DNA from: Alphaproteobacteria bacterium UBA7314
Lineage (GTDB): Bacteria > Pseudomonadota > Alphaproteobacteria > MPNO01 > UBA830
Length of the DNA: 17,711 nucleotides
Reading direction: 5' to 3'
NCBI GenBank assembly: GCA_002471575.1
Contig: DKQG01000002.1
Span: 10,772-28,482, forward strand
This document shows positions 1 to 6,919 of the stretch, one piece after another; position 1 is the stretch's first letter, and every line of letters starts with the position of its first letter. The translations under genes and the position numbers were made by a program. The notes beneath the pieces are model-generated. The model made no database searches. It was not told where the DNA came from and saw nothing but the letters and a program-made list of their open reading frames with translations.

Positions 1-28
1 GATTACAGTAGTTTAAAAAAACGGTATT

Positions 29-57
29 TTGATACCTCTATCCCGTAATTGTGTTAT
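29..57 (+). promoter_or_regulatory. Possible sigma70-type promoter of the left gene run
   Basis: TTGATA (29-34) matches the -35 consensus at five of six bases. It is followed after 17 bases by TGTTAT (52-57), a four-of-six match to the -10 consensus. The spacing is ideal but the -10 box is weak, so this is a candidate only. Confidence 0.25.
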
Positions 58-220
58 AGGCGTGCGTAAAAAATTCTCAAACTCGATCAATGAAACGGCC
101 CGATGTAAACACGAAATATATTAAAATAGGCCCCTACGCCGATTTTTCGAGACAGCAGACCACGGGCCCGCAAACTTAACCGGGATAAACCCGTGTGCTA
201 CGCTGGTGGTTTCGAACTCG

Positions 221-232
221 ACGACCGGTCGT
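221..232. repeat. 12-bp perfect palindrome, possible operator
   Basis: ACGACCGGTCGT is identical to its own reverse complement and lies about 80 bases upstream of the first gene's likely start. The half-site CGGTCG occurs again about 20 bases further on. The position would suit a regulator site, but I see no second full copy in the window to support that. Confidence 0.25.
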
Positions 233-312
233 GTTCTGATAATAATCGGTCGCTCCATGTCATGCGTTGGCAGGGGCAAAGGAAGTATGAATTATTTATC
301 TTCAATGTTTCA

Positions 313-1119
313 ATGAGCACTGCCTATATGGATATCACAACAAATGAAGACGTGCTTATACGCACCAACGCCAGTGGCATTGCCACATTGACCCTGAACC
401 GTCCGGGAGCCCGCAACGCCCTCTCTACCGGGTTGATGGCGTCGCTCCAGACCGAGCTAGACGGGATCTCCTCGGATAGAGACATCCGGGTTGTCGTTAT
501 TGCCGCCAACGGTCCGGCATTTTGCGCGGGTCACGACCTCCGCGAGATACGATCTGCGCCTCAGCGCGAGGCTTATGAGGCGCTTTTCGCACAGTGTTCG
601 AAATTGATGCTGTCCATTATCCGACTGCCACAACCCGTGATCGCCAAAGTCCATGCGACCGCAACTGCTGCTGGCTGCCAGCTTGTCGCGACCTGCGACC
701 TGGCTATTGCGGCCGAAACGGCAAAATTTGCGACCCCAGGAGTGAATATCGGCCTTTTCTGCTCCACTCCGATGGTGGCGGTTAGCCGCAATGTTGGACG
801 CAAACGGATGATGGAGATGCTGCTGACCGGCGAGATGATGGATGCGGAAAACGCAGTCGCCGCAGGCCTAATCAACAGCACCTGCCCACCCGACGCGCTC
901 AACGACGCGGTTGCCCGCCTTTGCGCCACCATCTCGTCGAAATCGGCACTGACCCTGAAAGTCGGAAAGGAAGCGTTCTACCGCCAGCTCGAAATGCCGC
1001 TGGAGGACGCATACGCATATGCGAGCGAGGTAATGGTGACAAACATGTTGGCACGTGATGCGGAAGAGGGAATCGACGCCTTCCTCGAGAAGCGCGACCC
1101 GGAGTGGCGTGGAGAATAA
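313..1119 (+). CDS. Enoyl-CoA hydratase/isomerase family protein, ECHDC3-like
   Basis: A crotonase-fold protein of 268 residues from this ATG; an ATG five codons later (328) is equally possible, and neither has a clear ribosome site. The oxyanion-hole segment GPAFCAGHDLREIR (residues 67-80) and the core CQLVATCDLAIAAE followed by KFATPGVNIGLFCSTP (122-153) closely resemble human ECHDC3, as does the C-terminal LEKRDPEW. The two glutamates that perform hydration in rat mitochondrial enoyl-CoA hydratase (E144 and E164) are replaced by Gln123 and Gly143 at exactly the same 20-residue spacing. Ordinary hydratase activity is therefore doubtful; another acyl-CoA reaction or thioester binding is more likely. 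It is the first gene of a run with the dioxygenase remnant, a CoA-binding protein and metY. The family is certain, the substrate unknown. Confidence 0.87.
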   Translation: MSTAYMDITTNEDVLIRTNASGIATLTLNRPGARNALSTGLMASLQTELDGISSDRDIRVVVIAANGPAFCAGHDLREIRSAPQREAYEALFAQCSKLMLSIIRLPQPVIAKVHATATAAGCQLVATCDLAIAAETAKFATPGVNIGLFCSTPMVAVSRNVGRKRMMEMLLTGEMMDAENAVAAGLINSTCPPDALNDAVARLCATISSKSALTLKVGKEAFYRQLEMPLEDAYAYASEVMVTNMLARDAEEGIDAFLEKRDPEWRGE

Positions 1120-1123
1120 CGAC

Positions 1124-1309
1124 ATGACCGCCCTCGCCCCAGAAATCGACATCGCCCCCTTACTGGACGGCACGCAAAGCACCAAACGAACTGTTACGGA
1201 GAAAATCAAGGCCGCCGCTATCGACATAGGGTTTTTCACTGTCGTTGGCCACGGGATCGACTTCGGGCTGCTAGACAAAACGCGGAACACCGTAGGAGCC
1301 GTCGAATGA
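1124..1309 (+). pseudogene. Remnant of a 2-oxoglutarate/Fe(II) dioxygenase (DIOX_N fragment)
   Basis: A 61-codon frame starts four bases after the preceding stop with GGAG upstream. Its sequence, PEIDIAPLLDG at the start and IKAAAIDIGFFTVVGHGI in the middle, is the standard N-terminal DIOX_N block of isopenicillin-N-synthase-like oxygenases. Complete proteins have about 300-350 residues; the jelly-roll core with the iron-binding His-x-Asp...His and the 2-oxoglutarate Arg are absent. After LLDKTR the frame runs only eight more codons and ends in an ATGA overlap with the next start. The simplest reading is an internal deletion that left the beginning and the coupling end of the old gene. A functional small protein is possible but less likely. 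Confidence 0.7.
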
Positions 1310-1803
1310 GCGACCTCGTATATCCTGACGCTTTTATCCGGCGGGTCTTGGATCAAACGTCTACCATCGCCATGGTCGGCGCGTCGGCAAACTGGGTCCG
1401 GCCCAGTAATTTCGCTATGAAATACCTGCAGCAGAAGGGATACCGTGTCGTTCCGGTCAATCCCGGCAACGTCGGCAACGAGATCCATGGCGAAACCTGC
1501 TACGCTGGCCTTGTTGACGTGCCGGCGCCCTTTGAGATGGTTGATATCTTCCGCCGCCCGGAAGATGTCAGTGGTATTGTCGACGAAGCGATCTCGCTGA
1601 AAGATGAAAAGGGGATACGAGTTATCTGGATGCAGATCGGCGTCATCGATGAAGATGCGGCAGCCCGGGCCGAAGCCGCCGACCTTAAGGTCATCATGGA
1701 TCGCTGTCCCAAGATCGAATTTGGGCGCCTGAACCACGAACTATCTTGGTGCGGAATCAACTCCGGCGTTATTTCCTCAAAACGTCCCCGTTTCGTACGC
1801 TAG
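1306..1803 (+). CDS. CoA-binding domain protein (YccU/CoA_binding_2 family)
   Basis: This 165-residue protein is a single Rossmann-type CoA-binding domain. The N-terminal IAMVGASANWVRPSN (21-35) is the nucleotide-binding glycine loop of the family, followed by GYRVVPVNPG (45-54), the FRRPEDV segment, and the C-terminal MDRCPKIEF typical of YccU-like proteins. The start is set by TAGGAG eight bases upstream and by the ATGA overlap with the dioxygenase remnant, so translation is probably coupled. The biochemical role of the family is not settled; it resembles the CoA-binding part of succinyl-CoA synthetase alpha but has no catalytic partner domain. metY begins only 10 bases downstream, so the two are probably cotranscribed. 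Adjacency of this family to metY is, to my recollection, common in proteobacteria. Confidence 0.9.
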   Translation: MSDLVYPDAFIRRVLDQTSTIAMVGASANWVRPSNFAMKYLQQKGYRVVPVNPGNVGNEIHGETCYAGLVDVPAPFEMVDIFRRPEDVSGIVDEAISLKDEKGIRVIWMQIGVIDEDAAARAEAADLKVIMDRCPKIEFGRLNHELSWCGINSGVISSKRPRFVR

Positions 1804-1813
1804 CACCCTGCAA

Positions 1814-3115
1814 ATGACTGATTTTGATACCAAAAATGCTTTCGGCTTCGAAACCCGTGCTATTCATGCCGGCGCCGCGCCGGATGCTGCTACCGGTGCG
1901 CGCAATACGCCGATCCACCATTCCACATCCTACGTGTTCGATGATGTAGACCACGCGGCATCGCTGTTCAATCTGCAGACCTTTGGGTTTATTTATTCGC
2001 GACTTACCAATCCCACCGTTGCCGTGTTGGAAGAACGTATCGCCAACCTCGAAGGCGGTCGCGCCGCCTGCGCCGCGGGCTCAGGCCATGCCGCGCAGTT
2101 TCTGGCTTTTTTTACACTGCTGGAACCAGGCGATCATTTCGTCGCTTCCCGCAACCTGTATGGCGGGTCGATCACTCAGTTCGGCGTCAGCTTCAAGAAG
2201 CTGGGCTGGCACTGCGATTTCGCGGATCCGCTTAACCCGGAAACGTTCCGTGCAGCGCTCAAAGAGAATTCCAAGGCGATCTTTATCGAGTCCGTCTCAA
2301 ACCCGTCCAGCGTCATCGGAGATATAGAGGCCATTGCAGACATAGCGCGCGATTCAGGCATTCCATTGATCGTGGATAACACGATGGCAACGCCGTATCT
2401 GTTCAACCCAATCGATCATGGCGCCGATATCGTCATCCACTCAACGACCAAGTATCTGAACGGGCACGGAAATTCGATGGGCGGCATCATCGTGGAATCG
2501 GGAAAATTTGACTGGGCACAGAACGACAAATTCCCGTCAATGACCGCGCCTGACGACGCCTATCACGGGCTGACCTTCTACGAGACCTTCGGCGATTTCG
2601 GCTTCACAATGCGTATCCGCGCCGTGGCGCTGCGCGATTTCGGTCCGGCCCTCTCCCCAACCAATGCCTTCATGACCCTGACGGGGATAGAGACACTTCC
2701 GCTCCGTATGAACCGCCACGTCGCAAACGCAGAAACCGTCGCAGCATGGCTGGAGGACCACCCGGCAGTCGCCTGGGTGTCATATGCAGGCCTTCGCTCT
2801 AGCAACTCTTATAAGAGTAAAAATAAATATTTTTCAAAGGGTTGTGGATCTGTTTTTACGTTTGGTCTTAAAGGCGGATACGATGCGGGCACCCGGCTTG
2901 TGGAAGGCTGTACCCTGCTATCGCATCTCGCCAATGTCGGCGATACACGAAGCCTGATCCTGCATCCCGCTTCGACGACCCACCGACAACTGACCGAAGA
3001 CCAACAGATTGCGGCAGACGCCGGACCGGATGTCGTCCGCATCTCCGTGGGGATCGAAACCGTTGAAGATATCATCGCGGACCTTGATCAGGCGCTCCGC
3101 GGCCTCCGAGACTGA
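1814..3115 (+). CDS. metY: O-acetylhomoserine sulfhydrylase (aminocarboxypropyltransferase)
   Basis: A PLP enzyme of the Cys/Met metabolism family, 433 residues, full length. It forms L-homocysteine and acetate from O-acetyl-L-homoserine and sulfide in the cytosol. The N-terminal GFETRAIHAG, the tyrosine region YSRLTNPT (61-68), the PLP-stacking SRNLYGG (112-118), Asp188 in IVDNTMATPYL, and the Schiff-base Lys213 in HSTTKYLNGHG are all present, as is the C-terminal LILHPASTTHRQL and SVGIE. The length with the inserted segments is that of MetY rather than the shorter MetZ or MetB. The start has no clear Shine-Dalgarno and lies 10 bases after the CoA-binding gene, so coupling is likely. Codons 330-353 (2801-2872) are strikingly AT-rich (5 of 24 end in G or C), unlike the rest of the gene. 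Confidence 0.93.
   Translation: MTDFDTKNAFGFETRAIHAGAAPDAATGARNTPIHHSTSYVFDDVDHAASLFNLQTFGFIYSRLTNPTVAVLEERIANLEGGRAACAAGSGHAAQFLAFFTLLEPGDHFVASRNLYGGSITQFGVSFKKLGWHCDFADPLNPETFRAALKENSKAIFIESVSNPSSVIGDIEAIADIARDSGIPLIVDNTMATPYLFNPIDHGADIVIHSTTKYLNGHGNSMGGIIVESGKFDWAQNDKFPSMTAPDDAYHGLTFYETFGDFGFTMRIRAVALRDFGPALSPTNAFMTLTGIETLPLRMNRHVANAETVAAWLEDHPAVAWVSYAGLRSSNSYKSKNKYFSKGCGSVFTFGLKGGYDAGTRLVEGCTLLSHLANVGDTRSLILHPASTTHRQLTEDQQIAADAGPDVVRISVGIETVEDIIADLDQALRGLRD
2801..2872 (+). other. AT-rich mosaic patch inside metY
   Basis: Residues 330-353 of MetY are written almost wholly with A/T-ending codons (TAT, AAA, AAT, TTT, GGT and similar); by direct count 5 of 24 third positions are G or C, while the flanking codons are mostly G/C-ending. 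The residues include a lysine/asparagine/serine-rich stretch and then the conserved GSVFTFGLKGG, so the frame and family alignment are intact. This looks like a short recombination tract from an AT-rich homologue, or a locally drifting loop. Confidence 0.5.
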
Positions 3116-3140
3116 TCCCCGCGCGCGCCCAACCAACAAC

Positions 3141-3517
3141 TTCCATGACTTCAACCGGATTGAAAACGGGGTCGCGGAAATAGACGGGCTCCAGGGTTCC
3201 CACAGCGCCAGACCGTGTCACCGACCCCTCTTTAATCGCCATGTCACAATCCCGCAGATTCTCAATCACCTGTTAGATCAGCGCCTCCCTTAGAGGGCAG
3301 AAATCCTCTGATCCGTGGGAAATGTGCCTGGCCGTTGGCGTTACGGCCGTCGTTACATCTTTGATGTTGAACCTATGGTCGCCGAAATGCATTGCGGGCA
3401 GTCGTTTCCGAACTCAACGCGCTCCATGCCGGGCACCTTTGAATAAAGGTCAATGGTTACCTCAAGATCACTCGCGGTAATCGCAAGGTGGTCTAGGCTG
3501 CTGAACCTGATCGTAAT
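3141..3517 (-). pseudogene. Decayed VOC (glyoxalase/bleomycin-resistance fold) protein
   Basis: Read on the minus strand from about 3517, the translation starts TIRFSSLDHLAITASDLEVT and continues DLYSKVPGMERVEFGND, the first beta-alpha-beta unit of a VOC protein. Near 3393-3402 the frame must shift by one base to continue as AMHFGDHRFNIKDV. An in-frame TAA follows at 3273-3275. The same frame then gives VIENLRDCDMAIKEGSV and VYFRDPVFNPVEV, the normal VOC C-terminus. The position expected for ATG holds ATT (3515-3517), and the normal stop is missing. Total length is about 126 codons, normal for a single-domain VOC protein, so the gene is complete but broken by several lesions. It begins nine bases after the stop of the MFS gene, so it was probably the second gene of that operon. 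Confidence 0.75.
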
Positions 3518-3525
3518 GGCATCTG

Positions 3526-4770
3526 CTAGGCTGCCGGTCCGGCAACTGGCTCTTTCACTGTTGCATTGCTGGCGGTGGTCTCGCCTGCCCTTGGCAGGAA
3601 GGCCGCGAAACAGATAATCACGCCGGCAACAATCGCCATACTGGCAAAGACCCACCAGAAACCGCCAGTCGCATCGTATATCCATCCCGTCAGAGGGATT
3701 GCCAGTGAACTTACGCCCAGCCCCAACACGAATTTGGCACCATAGGCGCTGGCGCGCCAGTCGGCCGGGCAATAGCGCGCCACAAGGCTATTTTCGGCAG
3801 GTAGCGAGGCAGTGATCAGAAACATCACGGTTCCCGCCACACCGACAAGCGGCAGCCCGGACAGGCTGCCGGCCAGAAGCGCAACCGGTATCAACGCCAC
3901 GTAGACAAGAGGATAGACCAGGGTCAGCCGGTACCGGTCGGCCAGCCAGCCCCCCGCCAGTTGACCCAGCGCGCCGATGGCCAGCGCCACTGACGCCAGC
4001 CCCCCAGCGCCGATCAGTCCTGCCCAATCGACCACTCCCGGCGCCCGTACCGCAAAAATCTTGGGCATGCCAACCGTTGTGGCCTGTGCCAGCAAACCGA
4101 CGCAGAGCACCGTGACCGCCAAAATCACGAGCCCGCGGACTGCCTGGGATCGGTCGATAATCGGATCGCCCGAGCCCGTAGCCGTCACTCCAGTCGACGA
4201 CATCGACTTCACTACAAATAGAAACGCGATCCCTGTTACCAGGATCACCGCACCAGGCACAATAAACGCATAACGCCACCCAAACATCGCCGTCAGCGCA
4301 CCCGCTAGCAGGGGAGTGGCGGCAATTCCGGCGGTCCCGAAAACGCCGTTGATCCCCAGCGCCTTGCCCCTTGCTTTCGCGTTGGCAACGACCCAGGCGG
4401 TGCCGACCGGATGATAGATCGACGAAAACAGCCCGATGACTCCGAGCGCAATGGCAATGCCTAAAGGCCCGGACGCAAACCCTGCCGCTATGCCGGCTGC
4501 TCCAGTACCGATAAAGAATACCGCAAGCATTCCTGGTGCGCTCCACCTATCGCCGAGCCAGCCCGCAGGGAGCGCAGCAACGCCGTAAAGCACAAACCCG
4601 ACAAATGACAGCGACAGTAACTCGCCGAAGGGTCGGTCAAACGCGGCTTCCAGCGCGATGACGACTGTTGGATACACCAGCATCATCATGTGGCTGTAGA
4701 AATGCGCTACATTGGCAAAAAGCAGCGCAAGGCCGCCGCCGGTACCGGTGTTTGGGGAAGTTTTTGTCAT
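3526..4770 (-). CDS. Major facilitator superfamily transporter
   Basis: A 414-residue inner-membrane permease with about 12 predicted hydrophobic helices in two halves. The N-terminal NVAHFYSHMMMLVYPTVV, the loop 2-3 motif LPAGWLGDRWS (the MFS G-x-L-x-D-R signature) and its second-half counterpart LAGGWLADRYRL support MFS membership. The first segment resembles fosmidomycin-resistance-type and related efflux carriers, but the substrate cannot be read from sequence. GGAAAG lies six bases upstream of this ATG and the next ATGs lie inside helix 1, so the start is well supported. A decayed VOC gene follows directly on the same strand; such pairs can serve detoxification, but that is inference. 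Confidence 0.88.
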   Translation of the reverse strand: MTKTSPNTGTGGGLALLFANVAHFYSHMMMLVYPTVVIALEAAFDRPFGELLSLSFVGFVLYGVAALPAGWLGDRWSAPGMLAVFFIGTGAAGIAAGFASGPLGIAIALGVIGLFSSIYHPVGTAWVVANAKARGKALGINGVFGTAGIAATPLLAGALTAMFGWRYAFIVPGAVILVTGIAFLFVVKSMSSTGVTATGSGDPIIDRSQAVRGLVILAVTVLCVGLLAQATTVGMPKIFAVRAPGVVDWAGLIGAGGLASVALAIGALGQLAGGWLADRYRLTLVYPLVYVALIPVALLAGSLSGLPLVGVAGTVMFLITASLPAENSLVARYCPADWRASAYGAKFVLGLGVSSLAIPLTGWIYDATGGFWWVFASMAIVAGVIICFAAFLPRAGETTASNATVKEPVAGPAA

Positions 4771-5096
4771 TTTATCTTTCCGGGAACCGGCGGCAGTTTA
4801 CCGCGCCACGCTTCAGATCGCACTGGATTTTTTGCCTTAAAAACAATGCTTAAAGTCCTTTTTAAGCCTTTATATTGTGCCCAATTGTAGCCAGTCTTGA
4901 ATATCAGAATGCGATCATTTAGCCACCTATTTAGGCATATGGAATGCACAAACGCGTTCTTCCTCGGGACCTGCCGGGAACGCATGACGATATCGACGTC
5001 GACCCATTGGTGGCCGATCCGGACTATTGCGATGCTGTCACAGACCTTCTGCGCTGCAGAGGAATCCATGCGACCGGCCGGAGGACCACCACTAGC
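4771..5096. other. Intergenic region between the MFS gene and cutA
   Basis: No recognisable gene on either strand; the short open frames here (for example plus 4944-5186) show no family motif. The left half is AT-rich and probably holds the promoter of the MFS gene. An inverted repeat GCTTAAA (4848-4854) with TTTAAGC (4861-4867) around a six-base loop lies about 80 bases upstream of the MFS start and could be a regulator site. Confidence 0.35.
4848..4867. promoter_or_regulatory. Inverted repeat upstream of the MFS gene, possible operator
   Basis: GCTTAAA and TTTAAGC form perfect 7-base arms separated by GTCCTT. The position, 78-97 bases upstream of the MFS start on the minus strand, suits an operator. 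It has no second copy in the window and no T-tract in terminator orientation, so the role is unproven. Confidence 0.25.
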
Positions 5097-5420
5097 TCAG
5101 GCGGCCGTTTCCGCCGCGATCCATTCAAGAAATGCCGAATTACCCGCGTCGATCGGAATCGCCGCGACACAGGGGCAATCGTATGAGTGTAAAATCATCA
5201 CCCGATCTGTAAGCGCAGCGACCCGGTCGGCCGTTGTCTTAACGATCAGGACCGTCTCAGATCCTTCCTGAATCTCGCCTTCCCAGCGAAATACCGACCT
5301 CATCGGATCGAGAATGTTTGCGCAAGCCGCCAAGCGCTCCTCTACCAGCGCCCGAGCGATCTTCGTCGCCTCCTCAGCGTCCGCGGCCGTGATGTATACC
5401 AATCGTGGTTCTGCAAACAT
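5097..5420 (-). CDS. cutA: CutA1 divalent-cation tolerance protein
   Basis: A 107-residue protein of the trimeric, PII-like CutA family, with the usual length and the conserved blocks in order. These are an N-terminal strand LVYITAAD, ARALVEERLAACANIL (25-38), the SVFRWEGEIQ strand region (43-52), VLIVKTT, and HSYDCPCVAAIPID in place of the common HPYEVPEI. CutA is reported to bind copper and other divalent ions and to be cytosolic; the exact role is not settled. The start is the only in-frame ATG before the conserved core. Directly upstream is a run of nine G residues on the coding strand preceded by A, which acts as, or replaces, the Shine-Dalgarno sequence. A decayed acetyltransferase gene lies 88 bases upstream on the same strand. 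Confidence 0.92.
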   Translation of the reverse strand: MFAEPRLVYITAADAEEATKIARALVEERLAACANILDPMRSVFRWEGEIQEGSETVLIVKTTADRVAALTDRVMILHSYDCPCVAAIPIDAGNSAFLEWIAAETAA

Positions 5421-5429
5421 CCCCCCCCC
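5421..5429 (-). promoter_or_regulatory. G9 homopolymer directly before the cutA start
   Basis: Nine cytosines on the plus strand read as nine guanines immediately before the cutA ATG on the coding strand. The tract is G-rich enough to pair with the anti-Shine-Dalgarno sequence, but it abuts the start codon. Homopolymers of this length are prone to slippage, so spacing and translation could vary between cells. Confidence 0.4.
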
Positions 5430-5508
5430 TTAGTGCCAGTCTCTGCCACACCACGGGAACCTCAAGCTGGCCCTCCAGAGCACCAAAATCATCCGTCCAC
5501 TCTGTCCA

Positions 5509-5810
5509 TTACTGGGCAGTTTTCCATTTGGCTAACAGGTCGTAAAGCGTTTTGACCACGTTTTCCCGCTTAAACCCGAAACGCCCGTAATACGCAGGGT
5601 CACCCAGCACGGCCACATGAGGGAAACCACACTCCTTCAGTCGTTTAGACCCTTCGCGGGACACACACTGCCGATACCGCGCTTTTGTGCTCGCGGCGCA
5701 TCCTCAAGCGGCGCCAAGAAGGCGATTTTCACATCTTCCTTTCCGACACAATAGGCGGTAGGGGAAATATGACCCTCCGACCAGCTATGGCTGGCAGTGC
5801 GGAACGACAT
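5509..5810 (-). pseudogene. Truncated, frameshifted GNAT N-acetyltransferase
   Basis: On the minus strand a frame from an ATG at 5810 gives VKIAFLAPLEDAPRAQKRGIGS, the acetyl-CoA-binding strand and Q/R-x-x-G-x-G/A loop of GNAT enzymes, then runs into a stop. Moving one base near 5660 into the neighbouring frame continues the family pattern as SREGSKRLKECGF, then HVAVLGDPAYYGRFGFKREN, and ends with KTAQ and TAA at 5509. The pattern LGDPAYYGRFGF is diagnostic of YhbS-like acetyltransferases. These usually have about 160-170 residues, so roughly the first 60 are missing as well. With a frameshift and a lost N-terminus this is a pseudogene. cutA follows downstream on the same strand. Confidence 0.75.
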
Positions 5811-6079
5811 TTCTACCTAGGAAACTCGCTCACCAATCTAGTAGGTGATCTTCGTGAAAAGCCGCCGGATAGAGTGTCGCTATCCCGGCAAAATATGTTT
5901 GCAGAATTTCGCGGATTTCGATCTGGAGACTTCATCGCTAGGTAACGCTGTGTCTTTGATCAAAACAATGAAAAGTTGCGGTACAGTCATGCCAAGCGGC
6001 ATAACTCAGCATCGGATTGCAATAACGCATTTCCCGGGATTTAATATTCTGCAAATTCAACACTGTGGGAGGATAGACC
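5811..6079 (+). other. Upstream region of the ferritin-like gene
   Basis: No gene is recognised here. A possible plus-strand promoter is TTGCGG (5976-5981), an 18-base spacer and CATAAC (6000-6005), giving a leader of about 70 bases. GGGAGGA at 6065-6071 is a strong ribosome binding site for the ATG at 6080. The 5821-5945 part shows only short frames without family motifs. Confidence 0.3.
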
Positions 6080-6919
6080 ATGCTGCTCAGCCCCGAACTT
6101 CAAAGGCTCATTAATTTATCTGCGCCGCTTTGGGCTGGCGAGGCAGAGGTCGTCCGGACTTACTGGACGTCTCCGGTTCGGACGCTTGATACGGATCTTT
6201 TGTGGATCCGGCGCCAGTGTTCCAAAGAATTCAACGGTTCCGGTATCGGAGAGTACAAGAACATGGGCGTGTTCATGGGCCCTCTGACAGAGTTGCAGGA
6301 AGTGTTTCCCAAGATCGATACCGGTGAAAAGGACAGCGTGTCCCGCCATTACGTCCTCGAACTAATGGATACGATGAAGGACGAGTACGAGCATTTTTGC
6401 CTGTTTTCGGATGTCTACGACCAGATCAAACCCAATAGCGTCCCTACGATGAATCCGCACGAACTCGCGACCTGGGACGAAGATGTGAAGCTCACTAAAC
6501 TGCGGCACGACAATATTGCGGATCACGGGAAGCTAGGCGTTCGCGCCAGCCGTTTCACCGAAGGCGGATACTGCACGCTATTCCGCGAAGGTATGCGCGC
6601 GGCGGAGATTGGTGGCAATTTCGATACTGCCAACAAGCTCATTGCGGCGGCGTGCAAAGAAATCTACGAAGATGAATTCGGGCATATGCTGGAGGGGATC
6701 GCAGGGCTCGATCGCGAGGGATGGTCGGCCGAGGAATTAGAACTGATGGGGAAGCTGGTCGTTGATCAGCTGCGACACCGCATCCACATGCGAAATGCTG
6801 AATTTTCTCATCCCCTGACCGAGGAGCGCATCAACGCGATTTTCGCGGGCGACATCGACCCCGAACCTTTCGATTACATCGCGGCGGAGGCCCATCTGAT
6901 GGCCCACGCGGCGGAGTAA
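6080..6919 (+). CDS. Ferritin-like putative di-iron carboxylate protein, function unassigned
   Basis: A 279-residue, mostly helical soluble protein without signal peptide or membrane segment. I do not recognise a named family, but the pattern fits a ferritin-like four-helix di-iron site. There is an E-x-x-H at Glu102-His105 (DEYEH) in one predicted helix, a second acidic E-x-x-H at Glu199-His202 (EDEFGH) in a later helix, and intervening helices carrying candidate ligands (Glu94 or Glu74; Glu161, Glu170 or Glu176). Ferritin-like oxygenases, oxidases and hydroxylases such as MiaE share this layout; the metal and substrate are not readable. The start is supported by GGGAGGA at ideal spacing. 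It stands alone on its strand, with about 290 bases before the next start, so it is probably monocistronic. Confidence 0.6.
   Translation: MLLSPELQRLINLSAPLWAGEAEVVRTYWTSPVRTLDTDLLWIRRQCSKEFNGSGIGEYKNMGVFMGPLTELQEVFPKIDTGEKDSVSRHYVLELMDTMKDEYEHFCLFSDVYDQIKPNSVPTMNPHELATWDEDVKLTKLRHDNIADHGKLGVRASRFTEGGYCTLFREGMRAAEIGGNFDTANKLIAAACKEIYEDEFGHMLEGIAGLDREGWSAEELELMGKLVVDQLRHRIHMRNAEFSHPLTEERINAIFAGDIDPEPFDYIAAEAHLMAHAAE

Larger units (their letters stand above)
1..312. other. Upstream region of the ECH-metY gene run, no gene seen
   Basis: No convincing gene lies here. The first 135 bases are AT-rich and hold a possible plus-strand promoter (TTGATA at 29-34, 17-base spacer, TGTTAT at 52-57). If that promoter is real, it gives a leader of about 250 bases. 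A perfect 12-bp palindrome, ACGACCGGTCGT, lies at 221-232 and CGGTCG recurs about 20 bases downstream; this could be an operator. The open reading frame extends upstream to a GTG at 193, but that extension has no family similarity that I recognise. I see no SAM-II or other recognisable riboswitch core, although a methionine-pathway gene lies downstream. Confidence 0.4.

Noticed and set aside
1..312. SAM-type riboswitch upstream of the metY gene run
   Set aside because: No SAM-I, SAM-II or SAH core motif could be recognised, and metY is the last gene of the run.
868..1737. Long minus-strand open frame of 289 codons
   Set aside because: It lies opposite the ECH, dioxygenase-remnant and CoA-binding genes and shows no family motif; it is a shadow frame.
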